From: Spirogloea muscicola
Lineage: Eukaryota > Streptophyta > Zygnematophyceae > Spirogloeales > Spirogloeaceae
DNA: 24,635 nucleotides
Direction: 5' to 3'
NCBI GenBank assembly: GCA_009602725.1
Contig: WELB01000218.1
Location: forward strand, 143,752 to 168,386
This document shows, piece by piece, positions 10,271 through 18,163 of this stretch. The notes beneath the pieces were generated by a model that was not told where the DNA came from, ran no database searches, and saw nothing but the letters and a program-made list of their open reading frames with translations. How positions within the stretch are numbered: the stretch's first letter is position 1; every line of letters starts with the position of its first letter. The position numbers were made by a program, and so were the translations under genes.

Positions 10271-10559
10271 GAGATGCACCCAAGATGCGGTTGCGCTTGC
10301 CTTGCGAGTGAGACAGTTTGGGCTTACTCCGTGGGTGGACACACTTTGAGCGTGGCCGCCTCCTTATGCCGTCCCTCTACACAAAGCACAAAGGGCAAGT
10401 GTAGAGTCGCCAAGGTGAGTTACTGAGATGCGTAGGAGATGGTGGTCCAGGTAGACACGAGCTCATGTAATCTAGAATTGACAGAAGAATTGGCGAAGAT
10501 GCTGCTAGCTCTGAGAACGCAGAGCGTCCGGTCAGTCGGCTGCTGCTCGTACCCACCTC

Positions 10560-10920
10560 CGGCGGCGGCGTGGCGGCTCCGCTGACAGCGTCACGAGAGG
10601 CGGCGGCGGCGGCGGAGGCGGCGCGTGCGGCAACGGCAGCGGGGGCGGGAGCGCGGGGGCGGGAAGCGAAGGAGAGTGTTGTCTGGAAGGCTCGAATGGG
10701 CCTTTTATGGCCGGATAACGTAGAAAGTGCTCGGCCGTTACGCCGGGCGGGATGCTGTCGCCACGCAGGGGCTCAGCGGGCGGGCCCCGCCACCGGCCGC
10801 CATTGCGGTGGACATTCTCACTGCATCGTGGCTCCGCATTCTCCGCCGGCCCGCACTCTCCACGCTACCAGCTTCTGGAAGAAGCAAGCTCAGGCGACGG
10901 GGGCGAGGGCTGTGCCAAAA
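10560..10920 (+). repeat. GC-rich repeat unit, inverted copy of 13225-13870
   Basis: Starts with a GGC tract (about 10560-10660), then GGGCGGGAAGCGAAGGAG, GGGCCTTTTATGGCC, GTCGCCACG, CTCCGCATTCTCCGCC and ends GACGGGGGCGAGGGC. Every block recurs in the same order on the opposite strand between 13870 and 13225, where a LINE tail (13525-13715) interrupts it after TTTTATGGCC. This copy lacks that tail, so it looks like the unfilled version. Identity is partial, with many small differences. Confidence 0.65.
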
Positions 10921-10939
10921 GTTGTTTTTGTTGTGCTAT

Positions 10940-11180
10940 TTCCTTCGTGCTTCCCCTGGCCCCTTCTCGCACTTTGTTCATTATTTTTTGGGCTGGCCTT
11001 TCCCAGCCCCTATCCTCTTCTTTGGCTTTGGATTTCTTGTCCTTCTTTCTTGGGCTCGCTTTGCGAGTCCCGCGAGTCCTACTTCTCTATAAGCGAGCCC
11101 TTCTCTATGGGCGCGCCCTTCTTCTTGTGCCAAAAGCCCAGCCCGAAGAAGGAGTTGACCAGGTCCGAAGGGCCCAAAAA
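10940..11180 (+). mobile_element. LINE 3'-tail fragments with two stem-loops
   Basis: The segment CTTCCCCTGGCCCCTTCTCGC leads into the stem-loop GGGCTGGCCTTTCCCAGCCC (10990-11009), the same order as in the 3' tails at 350-480, 11880-11960 and 13510-13600. A second stem-loop, GGGCTCGC-TTT-GCGAGTCC (11052-11070), follows. No coding part is attached. Confidence 0.6.
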
Positions 11181-11214
11181 TGGCTGAAAGCTCAGCAGAA
11201 AGCTCAAATTACGC

Positions 11215-11396
11215 CCAGCCGCCCAGCCGTTACAAGCGATGGCTGTGACGAAACACTCGCTGCAGCCTCTGGCTTTCGCCAGGGGGATAATTTGCCGGCA
11301 GCTTGTTTTTCGGATTTGAGGCTCCTCACTCGTAGTTACTGAGCGGTCCATCCTCCACCCGTTCTGACATAAGCGCTTTAGGCCAATCCCCACGTT
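11215..11396 (+). mobile_element. LINE ORF2 tail, subfamily with Ser-Tyr end
   Basis: The frame reads ETLAAASGFRQGDNLPAACF then SDLRLLTRSY-stop (TGA 11340-11342). The following tail, GAGCGGTCC...CCCGTTCTGACATA, matches the tail after 12081, so these two are one subfamily. The tail is cut at 11396 by the start of the next LINE copy. The 196-residue open frame that includes it is a chance fusion of repeat pieces. Confidence 0.6.
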
Positions 11397-11794
11397 CCCG
11401 CAGTGACCACCTCCTCCCGGCCGCAATCGACACTTTTGGCTGCTTGGGTCCTCGCTTCCACCATACCCTACTTGAGATTTAGCGAGTCTGGGATATGCAC
11501 GACTCGAGGATATGCTTCCAGCCCAGATGGGTATGCCAGCAGCCTATCTGTCATTTTTGCGACGTAGAGTGTCAGCTTGTCTGCGGCGACTCAGGCTCAT
11601 GCGTTGCATCAGGAAGCTGGTCGAGCGTTAGCTGGTAGTTCAAGAGCTTGTCGATTGCCGTCCCGTATTCGAGCATCAGTTAGCGACCTCTATGTGCTGA
11701 TTCGTGGTTACTGAGCGGGTCAGCTAAAAAGCCAGTGACGTACATTGGTCAATGTGCTTGCCTTTGTACTTGGCCACACATGGCCTCCCCCTCT

Positions 11795-12000
11795 TAAGAT
11801 GAACGCATTTCTGATCTGCGGCTGCTTAGCAGGGGTCACTGAGTGATTCGTAGCTGCTTTGTTGCTCTTTGTGCTTGTTTTCCTTAGCGCTTCCCCTGGC
11901 CTCCTTCTCGCGCTTTGTTCATTCTTTTTTGGGCTGGCTTTTCCAGCCCCTATCCTCAATGGGCGAGCACTTTCTTCCTCTCCCAGCCACCAGTTGATGT
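11795..12000 (+). mobile_element. Nested LINE tail with stem-loop
   Basis: RISDLRLLSRGH-stop (TGA 11840-11842) is followed by GATTCGTAGCTGCTTTG...CTTAGCGCTTCCCCTGGCC and the stem-loop at 11931-11949. It is almost the same 3' tail as those at 350-510 (-) and 13510-13638 (-). It sits inside the insertion that splits the left LINE copy. Confidence 0.7.
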
Positions 12001-12300
12001 GGCCGCGCTTCCTTTCGTCAGGGGGATAGTTTCCCGGCAGCTAGTCTATCGAATTTGAGGCTCCTCACTCGGAAGCACTGAGTGGTCCTCCCCCGTTCTG
12101 ACATAGCATCTTCAGGCCCCTTCGTAGCTGCTTAGCGCTTTAGGCCCTTGTTCATTTTATTTTGGGCTGGCTTTTCCAGCCCCTATTCTCAATGCGCGAG
12201 CACTTTCTTCTTTTTCCAGCCCCTATCCTCAATGGGCGAGCAATTTTCTTTAGGCCCCTCCGTCATTTGGCCCCTTCGAACCTTAATGAACAATTTTCGG
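12001..12300 (+). mobile_element. Nested LINE tail and further tail pieces
   Basis: Reads SFRQGDSFPAASL then SNLRLLTRKH-stop (TGA 12079-12081), the closest relative of the copy ending at 11342. The tail after it contains the stem-loop at 12164-12182 and partial repeats of CCAGCCCCTATCCTCAATGG near 12216-12240, so the tail unit is partly duplicated. Confidence 0.6.
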
Positions 12301-12479
12301 GCTGGCTTCTCACAGCCCTTGCCCCCATTGGAAAGAGCCAATTCTTATTCTTTGCCCTATTTGGCTCCACCCTCCACCCTCGATTCCAAGGCCAGTGTCG
12401 CCTGGGACCGCAATTCCCTCACCTATTCAACTTCACCTGCCGCTAGCCTGGCCGGTACCAGCCATCACTCGTCAAGGTG

Positions 12480-12700
12480 GGTCACACCCATTGAAGCGGG
12501 GTTCTGGGTTCTTCGACTTCTCTTTGGCTCTTCATCAACGTGCAGGGCGTGCTCTAAGTCAGGCCTCCGGCTTTCGTGGCGGCGCTCCAGCTCCCCAAGT
12601 TAGCTTGTCAGATTTGTTTGTGCTCACCCGTGGGTACTAATGTCATCTTAGGTACCTTAGATTAGGTCTCCGTATTATGTAGCATTGTTTAGTCTGCACT
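12480..12700 (+). mobile_element. Nested LINE ORF2 tail
   Basis: FFDFSLALHQRAGRALSQAS is followed by GFRGGAPAPQ and SLSDLFVLTRGY-stop (stop 12638-12640). It has the best-preserved tail motif of the plus-strand copies. Downstream sequence differs from the other copies up to the 70-bp core repeat at 12702. Confidence 0.65.
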
Positions 12701-12701
12701 C

Positions 12702-12774
12702 GACTCTGCCTGAACAATGTATTGGCTAGAATTGGCCTCCCTTTCAATTCATGCGCCCCGCGCGCCTTCTCTCT
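12702..12774 (+). repeat. Dispersed ~70-bp core repeat, copy 1
   Basis: GACTCTGCCTGAACAATGT then GAATTGGCCTCC and CATGCGCCCCGCGCGCCTTC. Two further copies lie on the minus strand (13955-14018 and 16318-16387). Confidence 0.75.
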
Positions 12775-13114
12775 CTTCTAGCTTTTTTTGAGCGGGTTCG
12801 GACGGTAGGATGCTCCGCCGATGCCAGATCCACGGCTCAGCGGCGTATACGCATCGTTCTTTGACCAGAGCTGAGCTGGAGGTGCCGTCTTCTTGCTCCT
12901 CCTGTCTTACGTGTGACTGCTAGATGGCGTGCCTCAGTTGTCCACGTGTGCAGCCACCTCACATGCCTTGTCAGATCATATCAATCAGCCATCCACGGGA
13001 TGTTTCACGACAGCCTTGCCAATTCAGCCGCTCAAGGATGGGCAATGTAGTTAGTTGTACGTGCGCTCTGACCGCCCGACGTGCCCGACTCCGGCTGTTT
13101 CTTTCCATGAGCCT

Positions 13115-13224
13115 TCAGCCCTTTTTGGCCATTCTTTTTGGGCTAGCTTTGCTAGCTCCTCTTCTCTTTGGGCGAGCACTTTCTCCTTTTTGGCCCCTTC
13201 GGACCTTGTCAGCGGCTTTCTAAC
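13115..13224 (+). mobile_element. LINE 3'-tail fragment with variant stem-loop
   Basis: Holds the stem-loop GGGCTAGC-TTT-GCTAGCTC (13140-13158), then TTTGGGCGAGCACTTTCTCC and GGCCCCTTCGGACCTTGTC, as in other tail pieces. It directly abuts the inverted GC-rich unit. Confidence 0.55.
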
Positions 13225-13764
13225 AACCCTCGCCCCCGTCGGCTGACCTTACTTCTTCCAGAGCCCCAGTAGCGTGGAGAGCGTGCGGGCCCGGCGAAGA
13301 GGGCGTGCGAGACATCCGCGGCACGGGTCGTACTAATGATTATGACGTCACTGGGTCCCAGAAGCCAGTAGCGGAGGAGCGTGGCGGCCGGCGCAAAATG
13401 CGGAGTGCAAGATGCGAGAGAATCTCTTCGGCCGGTTGCGGGTACCGCCCGCAAAGCTCGTGGCGACACCTGCTCCGCACCACGCTATCCCCCGCCGGGC
13501 CGCCATAACGAGCAAGTGCTCGCCCATTGAGAATAGGGGCTAGAAAAGCCAGCCCAAAGAAGAAGCAACGAAGGACGAGAAGGGGGGCCAGGGGAAGCGC
13601 TAAGGAAAACAAGCACAGAGAAACAAAGCAGCTACTCAGTAACCCCTGCTAAGCAGCCTCAGGTCAGATACGCTAGGCTCCTGGAAGTGGGTCCCCTGGC
13701 CATAAAAGGCCCACTCGAGCTCTCCGGAGAGCCCACTCCTTCGCTCCCGCCCTCGCGCTCCCAC

Positions 13765-13796
<32 letters not shown>

Positions 13797-13870
13797 CCCG
13801 CCGCTGCCNCGCCGCTGCCGTCGCCGCCGCCGCCGCCTCCGCCGCAGCAGCCGCGCGCCGCTGTCGCCGC
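13225..13870 (-). repeat. GC-rich repeat unit interrupted by a LINE tail
   Basis: Minus-strand counterpart of 10560-10920. The order of blocks is the same, but a LINE tail of about 190 bp (13525-13715) stands between TTTTATGGCC and the GTTATGGCGGCCCGG block. The GCC tract at 13755-13870 has one undetermined base (13809). Confidence 0.6.
13510..13715 (-). mobile_element. Short LINE tail within the GC-rich unit
   Basis: The minus strand codes for GPTSRSLAYLT in one frame and EPSVSDLRLLSRGY-stop in the conserved frame (stop 13636-13638). The shared 3' tail follows, with the stem-loop at 13537-13555 (GGGCTGG-CTTTT-CTAGCCC, one G-U pair). Only about 75 bp of coding tail remains. Confidence 0.7.
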
Positions 13871-13954
13871 TCCTGACGCAGCCAGCGGAGCCGCCCGGGA
13901 GGACGGACTAGAAGTCGCAGGCCAGGCCGACGGACTCGGGCACGTCGGGCGATT

Positions 13955-14018
13955 AGAGAGAAGGCGCGCGGGGCGCATGAAATGAAGTGGAGGCCAATTC
14001 AAGCCGACACATTGTTCA
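13955..14018 (-). repeat. 64-bp core repeat inserted in the right LINE tail, copy 2
   Basis: Absent from the same place in the left LINE copy. It is flanked by GGCGATT (13948-13954) and GGCGGTT (14019-14025), which look like a slightly diverged 7-bp target-site duplication; the empty site in the left copy has a single GGCGGTC. Confidence 0.7.
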
Positions 14019-15366
14019 GGCGGTTAGAGCGCACGTACTCCTACATGGCCCATCCTTGAGCGGCTAAACAGGCAAGGCTGGCATGAAACATCCCGTGGAT
14101 GGCCGATTGATATGATCTGACAAGGCATGTGAGGAGGCTGCACACGTGGTCAACTGAGGCACGTCATCTAGCAGTCACACGTAAGACGGAGCAAGAAGAC
14201 GGCACCTCCAGCTCAGCTCCGTTCGAAGACAAATGCGTATACGCCGCTGAGCCGTGAATCTGGCATCGGCGGCAGACCGATGTAAGCACATTGACCAATG
14301 TACGTCACCGGCTTTTAAGCTGACCCGCTCAGTAACCACGAGTCAGCACATAGAGGTCGCTAACTGATGCTCGAATACCGGACTGCAATCGACAAGCTCT
14401 TGAACTACCAGCTAACGCTCGACCAGCTTTCTGATGCAACGCATGAGCCTGAGCTCGCTGCAGACAAGCTGACACTACGTCGCAAAAATGACAGATAGGC
14501 TGCCGGCATACCCATCTGGGCTGGGAGCATATCCTCGCGTCGTGCATATCCCAGACTCGCTAGTTCTCAAGTAGGATATGGAAGCGAGGACCCAAGCAGC
14601 CGAAAGTGTCGACTGCGGCCGGGAGGAGGTGATCGCTGCGGGGGTAGCCATAGTGGTGTCGGAGCTTTCTATGCTCAGCACCTCCCACTGCGTGGCCAGC
14701 AATGTGTGTGGAAGCGGAACTCTTGTATGCCTCGGTCACCACCACATCCACCAAGGCTCGTGTGCCTTCGCCGGGTTGTACACCAACAATGTCCAGGGTG
14801 CGACGGTGATGGCGACCCTGGGAATCCGTGGTGATGGGCATTACATTGCTACTTCCACAATGGCGCGGTAGCCGGCGTCGCGCATCAAGCCCGCCAGGGC
14901 GTCCCGTAGGAGATTGTGGACGCCCAACACCTCAGGCCCTGTGGGACACCGCAGCATATGGGTGGCTAGGTCTCCGCCCTCCGCACGGAAGCCACACTCA
15001 CACTGAGTTACTCCAATCAGGCAGGTCGGGGGCAGGCCCAGGACCAGCTGGAGAAGCGTCCGGAATGCTTCAGGGCTGATTCTGAAAGTGTTGTGGATTG
15101 CGTGTGAGGTGAGCCAATCCGTTGCCCCAGGCGTTGGGAGCGATGTGAGACGTGCCAGACTCCTTGGATTGGTCTCAATTTCCGGCATCGTCCTCAACGC
15201 CTTGCGACGCTCGTCCTCAACTGCAGCAACGAGTCTGGCTTGTGCCGCTTTGTCTGGTGCTTGAGCAAGCGCCGAGAAGGGGGTGAGGAGGGGTTGAAGG
15301 GAGGGGAAGGAGCAGAGTGCTGACTCCCGGATGCTCCTCAATTGCACTTGGAATGCCAAGGAGCCT

Positions 15367-15414
15367 TCCTCCACCTCGGCTGCAGGGCCATCCTCCACCT
15401 CGGCTGCAGGGCCA
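15367..15414. repeat. 24-bp tandem duplication inside LINE ORF
   Basis: Two perfect adjacent copies of a 24-bp unit starting TCCTCCACCTCGGCTGC, adding eight residues in frame. Confidence 0.9.
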
Positions 15415-15747
15415 GCCAGGCATGGGAAGCGCGAGGGAAGAAGGGAGGCAACCTGGTGCCGGCGACCGAGAAAGGCTGCCTGCGCCGTCTGTTGAAGTGA
15501 CCGGCAGCTCCTGCCGCCCATTCGTGTGGGAAGGGATGCCTGCAGGGAGGATGAAGGTGAGGGGAAGGATGGGTGTTGAAACAGGGAAGCCAGCGTTTGC
15601 AGGAGGGAGGTGTCAAACTCCTTGTACAGCCCGCCCACCATGTCCGTTGGGGCGAGTATCCATTGCAGGTAGCCCGCTCGTTGACCAATGCAGCGAGTAA
15701 GGATGGCCAGCGCCAGCTGCCGATCTCCGAGGAGAGGAAGGGAGGGA

Positions 15748-15773
15748 AGATCAGAGATGCAGATCAGAGATGC
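15748..15773. repeat. 13-bp tandem duplication at a LINE junction
   Basis: AGATCAGAGATGC occurs twice in a row exactly where the 5' end of the long LINE remnant meets another LINE tail piece (15768-15820). Confidence 0.85.
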
Positions 15774-15820
15774 TAGGCTCCTGGAAGTGGGTCCCCTGGC
15801 CAGAGCCAGAGGCCAGCCCA
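15768..15820 (-). mobile_element. Small LINE tail fragment
   Basis: GATGCTAGGCTCCTGGAAGT and the adjoining CCCTGGCCAGAGCCAGAGGC are nearly identical to 541-585. The minus strand codes for WPLALARGPTSRSLASL, or in the tail frame a SISDL end, before it is cut at the 13-bp duplication. Confidence 0.65.
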
Positions 15821-15883
15821 AAGGAATGGACAAGGTCTGAAGTAGCCGGGGTGCTAAGGACTAAGACATCAGCAAGGGGACGC

Positions 15884-16010
15884 TCAGTAAGCTCTAGTCA
15901 GCACGAAAGCCGGAGGCCGCAGCGAGAGCACGGCCAGCACGCAGATGCAAGGCATGGACCATGGACAGCTGAAGGGAGACTGACAAGCATGCGATAGACC
16001 TGGGCAAAGA
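15884..16010 (-). mobile_element. LINE ORF2 tail
   Basis: One minus-strand frame reads VSLQLSMVHALHLRAGRALA then AASGFRAD-stop. A second frame ends FVLTRAY-stop at 15884. The motif is thus split by a frameshift of one base. The sequence upstream, to about 16130, holds no further LINE similarity that I can see. Confidence 0.6.
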
Positions 16011-16129
16011 GCCTCCTCCAAAAGCAATTTCATTCTTTCCGACCGAGGATAAGCGAACGGAGGGCTGGGAACCGAGACGCGCAACAGCCCTTGCCCCAGT
16101 AGGAAAGCCACTTCTTCCTTCAAGCTGAT

Positions 16130-16215
16130 TATCGCCGCCGCCGCCGCTGTCGTCGTCGCGTCGCTGTTGCCGCTGCCGCCGTCGCTGCTGTCGTCGCTGC
16201 TGCCGCCGCCGCCTT
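16130..16215. repeat. GCC/GTC trinucleotide-rich tract
   Basis: Interrupted GCC, GCT and GTC triplets; open frames here encode low-complexity Ser/Gly or Arg runs. Confidence 0.75.
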
Positions 16216-16317
16216 CGCTGCTACTGCCGAAATCAAGCGCGCGTCCCCCCGAACGTGTCAAAAAGGCACGGGCAGGCGTACTGAGCGGGCTGCTAAAGAG
16301 AGAGGCTTCGCCCATAG

Positions 16318-16420
16318 AAGAAGGCGCGTGGGGCGCATGAAACGAAATGGAGGCCAATTCAAGCCGACACATTGTTCAGGCAGAGTCTAGGATAGGGGCT
16401 GGGAAAGGCCAGCCCAAAAG
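16318..16420 (-). repeat. Core repeat copy 3 joined to a LINE stem-loop
   Basis: The minus strand reads stem-loop GGGCTGGCCTTTCCCAGCCC (16396-16415), CTATCCTAGACTC, then TGCCTGAACAATGTGTCGGC and the rest of the 70-bp core to 16318. This copy suggests that the core lies downstream of the stem-loop in one tail subfamily. Confidence 0.65.
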
Positions 16421-16424
16421 CCCA

Positions 16425-17520
16425 GCTGAAGACCCTTCTACCGGCGACCTTTGTACCTCTGTGCCTTCGTACTTAGCCATATTGGCCTTCAATTGTTTCA
16501 AATACACGGAATTTCCGGCGAACTCCATCAACCGGTACGTGAATCGGTTTGGTAAGACACCCTTGATCTTGCTCGAAGCAAGACTCCGACATAGACTCGG
16601 AAGTCTTTCATCATGCGGTGATTACATCAGTATCATTTGCAAATATTCGTAGAGTGCTATCCATCTTTGCAAGCCTCCGTACTAAGCAATGACCCTAATC
16701 GGGCGAACCATTGGGTACCTGGAAATGAGACCCTAAATGAAGAGGATGCCTCCATTCCAAGTTCTGAATTACACACCGCGTCATCTGTTGGTTACTTCTA
16801 GACTATTCTCCGGTGCAATATTGGTGCAATTCCTTGAATGCTCGCTGTTCACTTTCTTTCATGCTGCGTACGTCGCCAGCAACGTTGACTTTGAAGTGAA
16901 CCTGATTTTTACACAAATCTGCCCTGTTGATGATACCTAGCAATCGACACTGTGTGGCACGACACGGTGTAAATTATGCCATAAGATGTTATTCAGTCAC
17001 TTTGTGACATGCCGATCGTTGACAGACGGATTCTCGAACAGACCAGATCAAAAGTTGGTGATCATGCCAGGCTGTCTGGAAAGGCAGTTGATTCGCTTCA
17101 GAGCTGCTAAACAGAGGAAACATTGAAAGAATGTAGGAGGATTTGTAGGACTCTTTACTGCTGGACTTTGTCAAAGTGAGCTTGGAATATTCCTCTAGTT
17201 AATGAGATTCAGACTAGCTAGTAAGCAATGAGATATTTGCTAATGGCCGTGGCTCTTTGTGTAACATTAGGATATCGGTGAAGGAGATCCCCCAGTCGAG
17301 GGGATCGAGGTCGGTGACCTGTAACGACAACGCAACCTACATCTATACACATGAGTGGGCAGGAAGTGGTGATGGACATAATGTCGTGCACCCTTTCGAT
17401 GGCACAACAGCCGGGCGTCTTGCATCGAATCGCAACATGGCGGCGACGACGCTTCATGGCGCCGCAGCATTGCATGCGGGTCCCTCGTGACGATCATTCA
17501 AGATAGCTACTACCACGGCA
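16425..17520. other. AT-richer stretch, no gene recognised
   Basis: Clearly less GC-rich than its neighbours. Open frames of 60-100 codons are present, but none has a recognisable domain. No tRNA or repeat was seen. Confidence 0.35.
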
Positions 17521-17529
17521 ATTGAGACC

Positions 17530-18163
17530 GTTGCATCGACGAGGCAGCGCGCATGCGAGCTCCCGGGCCGTCCGCCTCCTGACACCACCAAGGTCAATAC
17601 GACGCCCTCTCTGCGTCTCAATGACGCATCAACTCTCGTCGGCCGCAAGCTGCAGCTGCAGGCCTTGCACACGATGCTGATGGAGAAGCCTGTCTCGGCG
17701 TGTGCGGCCTCGCCGGAACGGGCAAGACGCAACTCGCATCCGAATACATGACCAGAACCAGAGCCAATTCGCGCGCATCTTCTGGCTGGACGCTTTGGGC
17801 TCCAGGCTTGCAGCCGACTTCCTCAGCCTCGCTGCGCTGCTAGGCGCTGGTATCACCTCAGATGGTGCCTTACTTCTCAGGCCCCATCACCTTGTGATCC
17901 TGCAGGCTTTGTGATCACCAATGTCTATACACTGGTCTCCTTGCAATGCACTAGGATCTTCTGCATAATATATTCAAGACAACTTCACCTTAAAAGCCTC
18001 CATGCCAGGCTGCGACGCAGAGAAGCGGCATGTGACAACCGTGCGGGCGGCGCTTGAGGGTGCTAATGGGCTCACGCTGCTCGTCCTTGACAACTATGAG
18101 CTCATTAATGCTACACTGGCGGAGGTGCTATCAAGGCATGACTTTGCTGCCGACATTCTTTAG
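17530..18163 (+). pseudogene. NB-ARC relic related to the large receptor gene
   Basis: Fragment of a STAND/NB-ARC NTPase on the opposite strand to the large receptor gene. Homologous blocks in order: ACELPGRPPPDTTKVNTTPS, STLVGRKLQLQALHTML, the intact Walker A GLAGTGKT (17706-17729) in VCGLAGTGKTQLASEYM, RIFWLDALGSRLAADFLSL, and after a 144-nt GT-AG intron (17865-18008) CDAEKRHVTTVRAAL with Walker B LTLLVLDNYE. The blocks lie in different frames (changes near 17550, 17680 and 17760), so it is broken. It stops at a TAG (18161-18163) shortly after Walker B. The TIR domain and TPRs are not found nearby. The intron position (phase 1 after Asp-Gly) equals that of the large gene. Confidence 0.8.

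Larger units (their letters stand above)
11397..13110 (+). mobile_element. Left LINE copy of the inverted pair, interrupted by a ~1 kb nest
   Basis: 5'-truncated LINE. It begins at the end of the endonuclease-like domain (SDHLLPAAIDTFGCLGPRFH), has an in-frame TAG, then QEAGRALAGSSRACR and SVSDLYVLIRGY-stop (TGA 11712-11714). Its 3' tail runs to about 11760, resumes at about 12808 and ends near 13110. All of this matches, in inverted orientation, 13925-14652. The intervening segment of about 1,045 bp (11761-12807) is absent from the right copy and contains other LINE tails. A one-base difference near 11567 shifts the frame relative to the right copy. Confidence 0.75.
13925..15747 (-). mobile_element. 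Right LINE copy of the inverted pair, longest remnant
   Basis: Most complete LINE in the window, read on the minus strand. From about 15740 it holds the region after the reverse transcriptase (LALAILTRCIGQRAGYLQWI), MGGRSCRSLQQTAQAAFLG, a knuckle CECGFRAEGGDLATHMLRC, then HNLLRDALAGLMRDAGYRAI. After a frameshift near 14840 come LVDVVVTEAYKSSAS, KLRHHYGYPRSDHLLP and AAVDTFGCLGP. An in-frame TAG follows at 14560, then SACLQRAQAHALHQKAGRAL and SVSDLYVLTRGY-stop (14329). The 3' tail reaches about 13925. The reverse transcriptase core itself is missing. A 24-bp tandem duplication (15367-15414) gives AAEVEDGPAAEVEEG. Confidence 0.85.

Noticed and set aside
10570-11342. Two open frames of about 200 codons (10570-11187 and 10752-11342)
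   Set aside because: They run through a GGC tract, a dispersed repeat and LINE tail pieces; only the last 40 codons of the second belong to a LINE ORF.
13673-14002. Gly/Ala-rich and Arg-rich frames over the GCC tract
   Set aside because: Translations of a trinucleotide repeat, with an undetermined base inside.
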